In this document: one piece after another, positions 62,818-64,000 of the stretch | How positions within the stretch are numbered: the stretch's first letter is position 1 | How the letters are laid out: every line of letters starts with the position of its first letter | Assembly: GCA_018269005.1 (NCBI GenBank) | Contig: JAFDVK010000012.1 | Coordinates: forward strand, 62,001 to 126,000 | DNA length: 64,000 nt | Direction of reading: 5' to 3' | Source of the DNA: Acidobacteriota bacterium | GTDB lineage: Bacteria; Acidobacteriota; Blastocatellia; Pyrinomonadales; Pyrinomonadaceae | Notes under the pieces: generated by a model | Told to the model about the DNA's origin: nothing | The model's input: only the letters and a program-made list of their open reading frames with translations | Databases searched by the model: none | Made by a program: the position numbers and the translations under genes

Positions 62818-63798
62818 TTACGAGGCAATATTCGGAAGAAGCCCTTTTATCTCATTCACGACACGTTCGGCCTCATCGTTGCCTTCAAGCGCGATCATAA
62901 AAAAGTCGTAGCTCGTCTTAAAACAAACGACACCGTTCCCGAAAAACCACACGCCCTCGAGCAGCGGATTCCCACCGAGGATCGTGCCGATCGGAAAGCC
63001 TGTAACCTCCGTCGGGTTAAAGACCTTCGTCATCATCACAGCACCCGAAGCGAAGGCAAACGCTCCAAGCATCGGTGCCCCGACGCGTTTTGCGATGTCG
63101 CGTTCGAACTCGATCCGCTCCCGTTCAGCGTCGTTTAGCTTTCCTTTCTCGATCAACGCCTCACGTCGCTTCAAGTAGCCATCAAAGCTTTCGGCGAGTT
63201 TCTTGACCGACCACGTCGGAATCGCCGAATTCAAAAGCCAATGCGAGTTAATACCCGTAAAAACAACGCCCAAACCGGCTCCGACCATCATCGAAGCTCC
63301 TGTAACTGCGGCCTTCGCCGGGTCTTCTTTTGCGGACGCCGCCGCATTTTTCAAGGCGTTCAATATCGTATTGGTCGTTGATGTAAGCGAAGCACCGAAT
63401 CCCACGACCTTTGTTACACGTTTGGCGTTCGTGCCGATCGATGAGGCCGTATCGCCGAGCGTTTCGCTTGCCTTGCCCGCAATGTCTGCGACCGCCTCGC
63501 CGGCCTTTGTGCCGACATCGACAGCAGCATCTCGGAGCGGCTCGCTCACATTCCAAGCGGTCTTTGCGGCATCTCCCGCGGTCGAAGCGGCATCTTCGAC
63601 GACTTTCACGGCCTTTCGTCCGATGTCGGACTTCTCAGCCTGCGTCTTTACTGCAGCGGCACCTTTCTGGGCCGTGTCAACGACAACGCGTGCACCGCTC
63701 TCGATCTTGTCCTTTAGGCCGAGCTTCTCATCGATGCCGTCCAATGTCTCGGTAGCCTTTTTCTGCCAACGCTCAAAGATGTCCTTTCCTTCACTCAT
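62818..63798 (-). CDS. Helical membrane-associated hypothetical protein
   Basis: 326 residues. The N-terminal half (1-165) is a long Ala/Lys/Glu-rich series of amphipathic helices with 11-residue-like periodicity (KAGEAVADIAGKASETLGDT), as in apolipoprotein- or LEA-like proteins; the C-terminal half has hydrophobic stretches near 170-190 and 245-265 and a long polar tail. ATG 63798 used; the longer frame to 63849 lacks support. Convergent with the M50 gene, 2 bases apart. Could coat membranes or storage granules (inference). Confidence 0.7.
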   Translation of the reverse strand: MSEGKDIFERWQKKATETLDGIDEKLGLKDKIESGARVVVDTAQKGAAAVKTQAEKSDIGRKAVKVVEDAASTAGDAAKTAWNVSEPLRDAAVDVGTKAGEAVADIAGKASETLGDTASSIGTNAKRVTKVVGFGASLTSTTNTILNALKNAAASAKEDPAKAAVTGASMMVGAGLGVVFTGINSHWLLNSAIPTWSVKKLAESFDGYLKRREALIEKGKLNDAERERIEFERDIAKRVGAPMLGAFAFASGAVMMTKVFNPTEVTGFPIGTILGGNPLLEGVWFFGNGVVCFKTSYDFFMIALEGNDEAERVVNEIKGLLPNIAS

Positions 63799-63895
63799 AC
63801 AGCTAGTTTTACCACAATTTCCCCTGTCTCGAATACGTTTTTGCCGCATCGAATGTTCGCATTGTTAGATGCTAGAATCTTCAAGAGAAGAACTT

Positions 63896-64000
63896 ATGCC
63901 CAAGGTGAAGTGCCCGCAATGCGGGAAGGAAACAGAGTTTTCGGGAAATGAATTTCGCCCTTTCTGCTCGGAGCGGTGCAAACTCTTGGATTTCGGCGCA
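63896..64000 (+). CDS. yacG: DNA gyrase inhibitor/zinc protein YacG, N-terminal part (runs off the window)
   Basis: Read from ATG 63896: [18 protein letters not shown] continuing to [15 protein letters not shown] at the window end. The CxxC...CxxxC zinc motif and the [12 protein letters not shown] signature are characteristic of YacG, a small protein that inhibits GyrB DNA binding. Only the first 35 residues of about 60 are present. Confidence 0.88.
   Translation, partial: MPKVKCPQCGKETEFSGNEFRPFCSERCKLLDFGA

Overview
The window looks like a chromosomal segment of an Acidobacteriota bacterium, most likely of the Blastocatellia (subdivision 4) type. This is inferred from content, not from a marker gene. 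The pointers are an Oar-like TonB-dependent receptor with a carboxypeptidase-regulatory N-terminal domain, a VWA protein of the kind common in acidobacteria, a second copy-like set of secreted LolA/TonB-C-type hypotheticals, an RNase E/G with a large internal insertion, and many short palindromes and tandem repeats between genes. GC content appears moderate. I see no rRNA, tRNA, CRISPR array, prophage or intact insertion sequence.

Layout. 1-6056: one half of an ABC exporter (cut by the left edge), a hotdog thioesterase, an SGNH hydrolase coupled to a PD-(D/E)XK nuclease-like protein, and a two-component pair. 6057-9721: an acyl-lipid desaturase divergent from an ACP / ketoacyl-ACP synthase / LpxL-type acyltransferase operon. 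9821-13750: a giant GltD+PyrK-like flavoprotein fusion and a small ORF. 13734-18802 (minus): M14 peptidase, RecN, asparaginase and GNAT, tightly packed. 18836-23340 (minus): a glycosyltransferase and the large TonB receptor. 23923-28026: a PilZ-like protein, secreted hypotheticals, a VanX-like dipeptidase, about 1 kb of gene-free palindromic DNA, and a DUF2585 protein. 28027-33860: an octamer repeat array, a GrdB/PrdB-like protein, DUF4149, two glycosyltransferases and a divergent sugar-1-phosphate transferase with PrmC. 34031-40715: small membrane protein, NifU-like scaffold, zinc-ribbon protein, a family A DNA polymerase without the 5' nuclease, a structured leader, and RNase E/G. 40801-48287 (minus): a TonB-C protein and a protein-quality-control block (Hsp20, ClpB, GrpE, ClpA/C-type ATPase). 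48668-53243: VWA protein and a PilN-PilO-PilP/IPT-pseudopilin operon. 53328-64000: Dps under a PerR-like operator, two multispanning GT-C-like proteins, riboflavin synthase, TM2 protein, YpfJ-type metallopeptidase, HU, a site-2 protease family protein, a helical membrane-associated protein and the start of YacG.

How the parts work together: surface lipid and polysaccharide assembly (ACP/KAS/LpxL, glycosyltransferases, sugar transferase), a type IV pilus/type II secretion inner-membrane subassembly, a stress block (Hsp20-ClpB-GrpE, Dps), and RNA/DNA maintenance genes (RNase E, RecN, PolA-like). The most unusual signals are a promoter followed at once by a nested, possibly alternative-pairing RNA structure upstream of RNase E; the large insertion inside the RNase E S1 domain; a perfect 7-1-7 palindrome over the Dps -10 box; the GltD+PyrK fusion; and an inverted octamer array filling the gap between two convergent genes.
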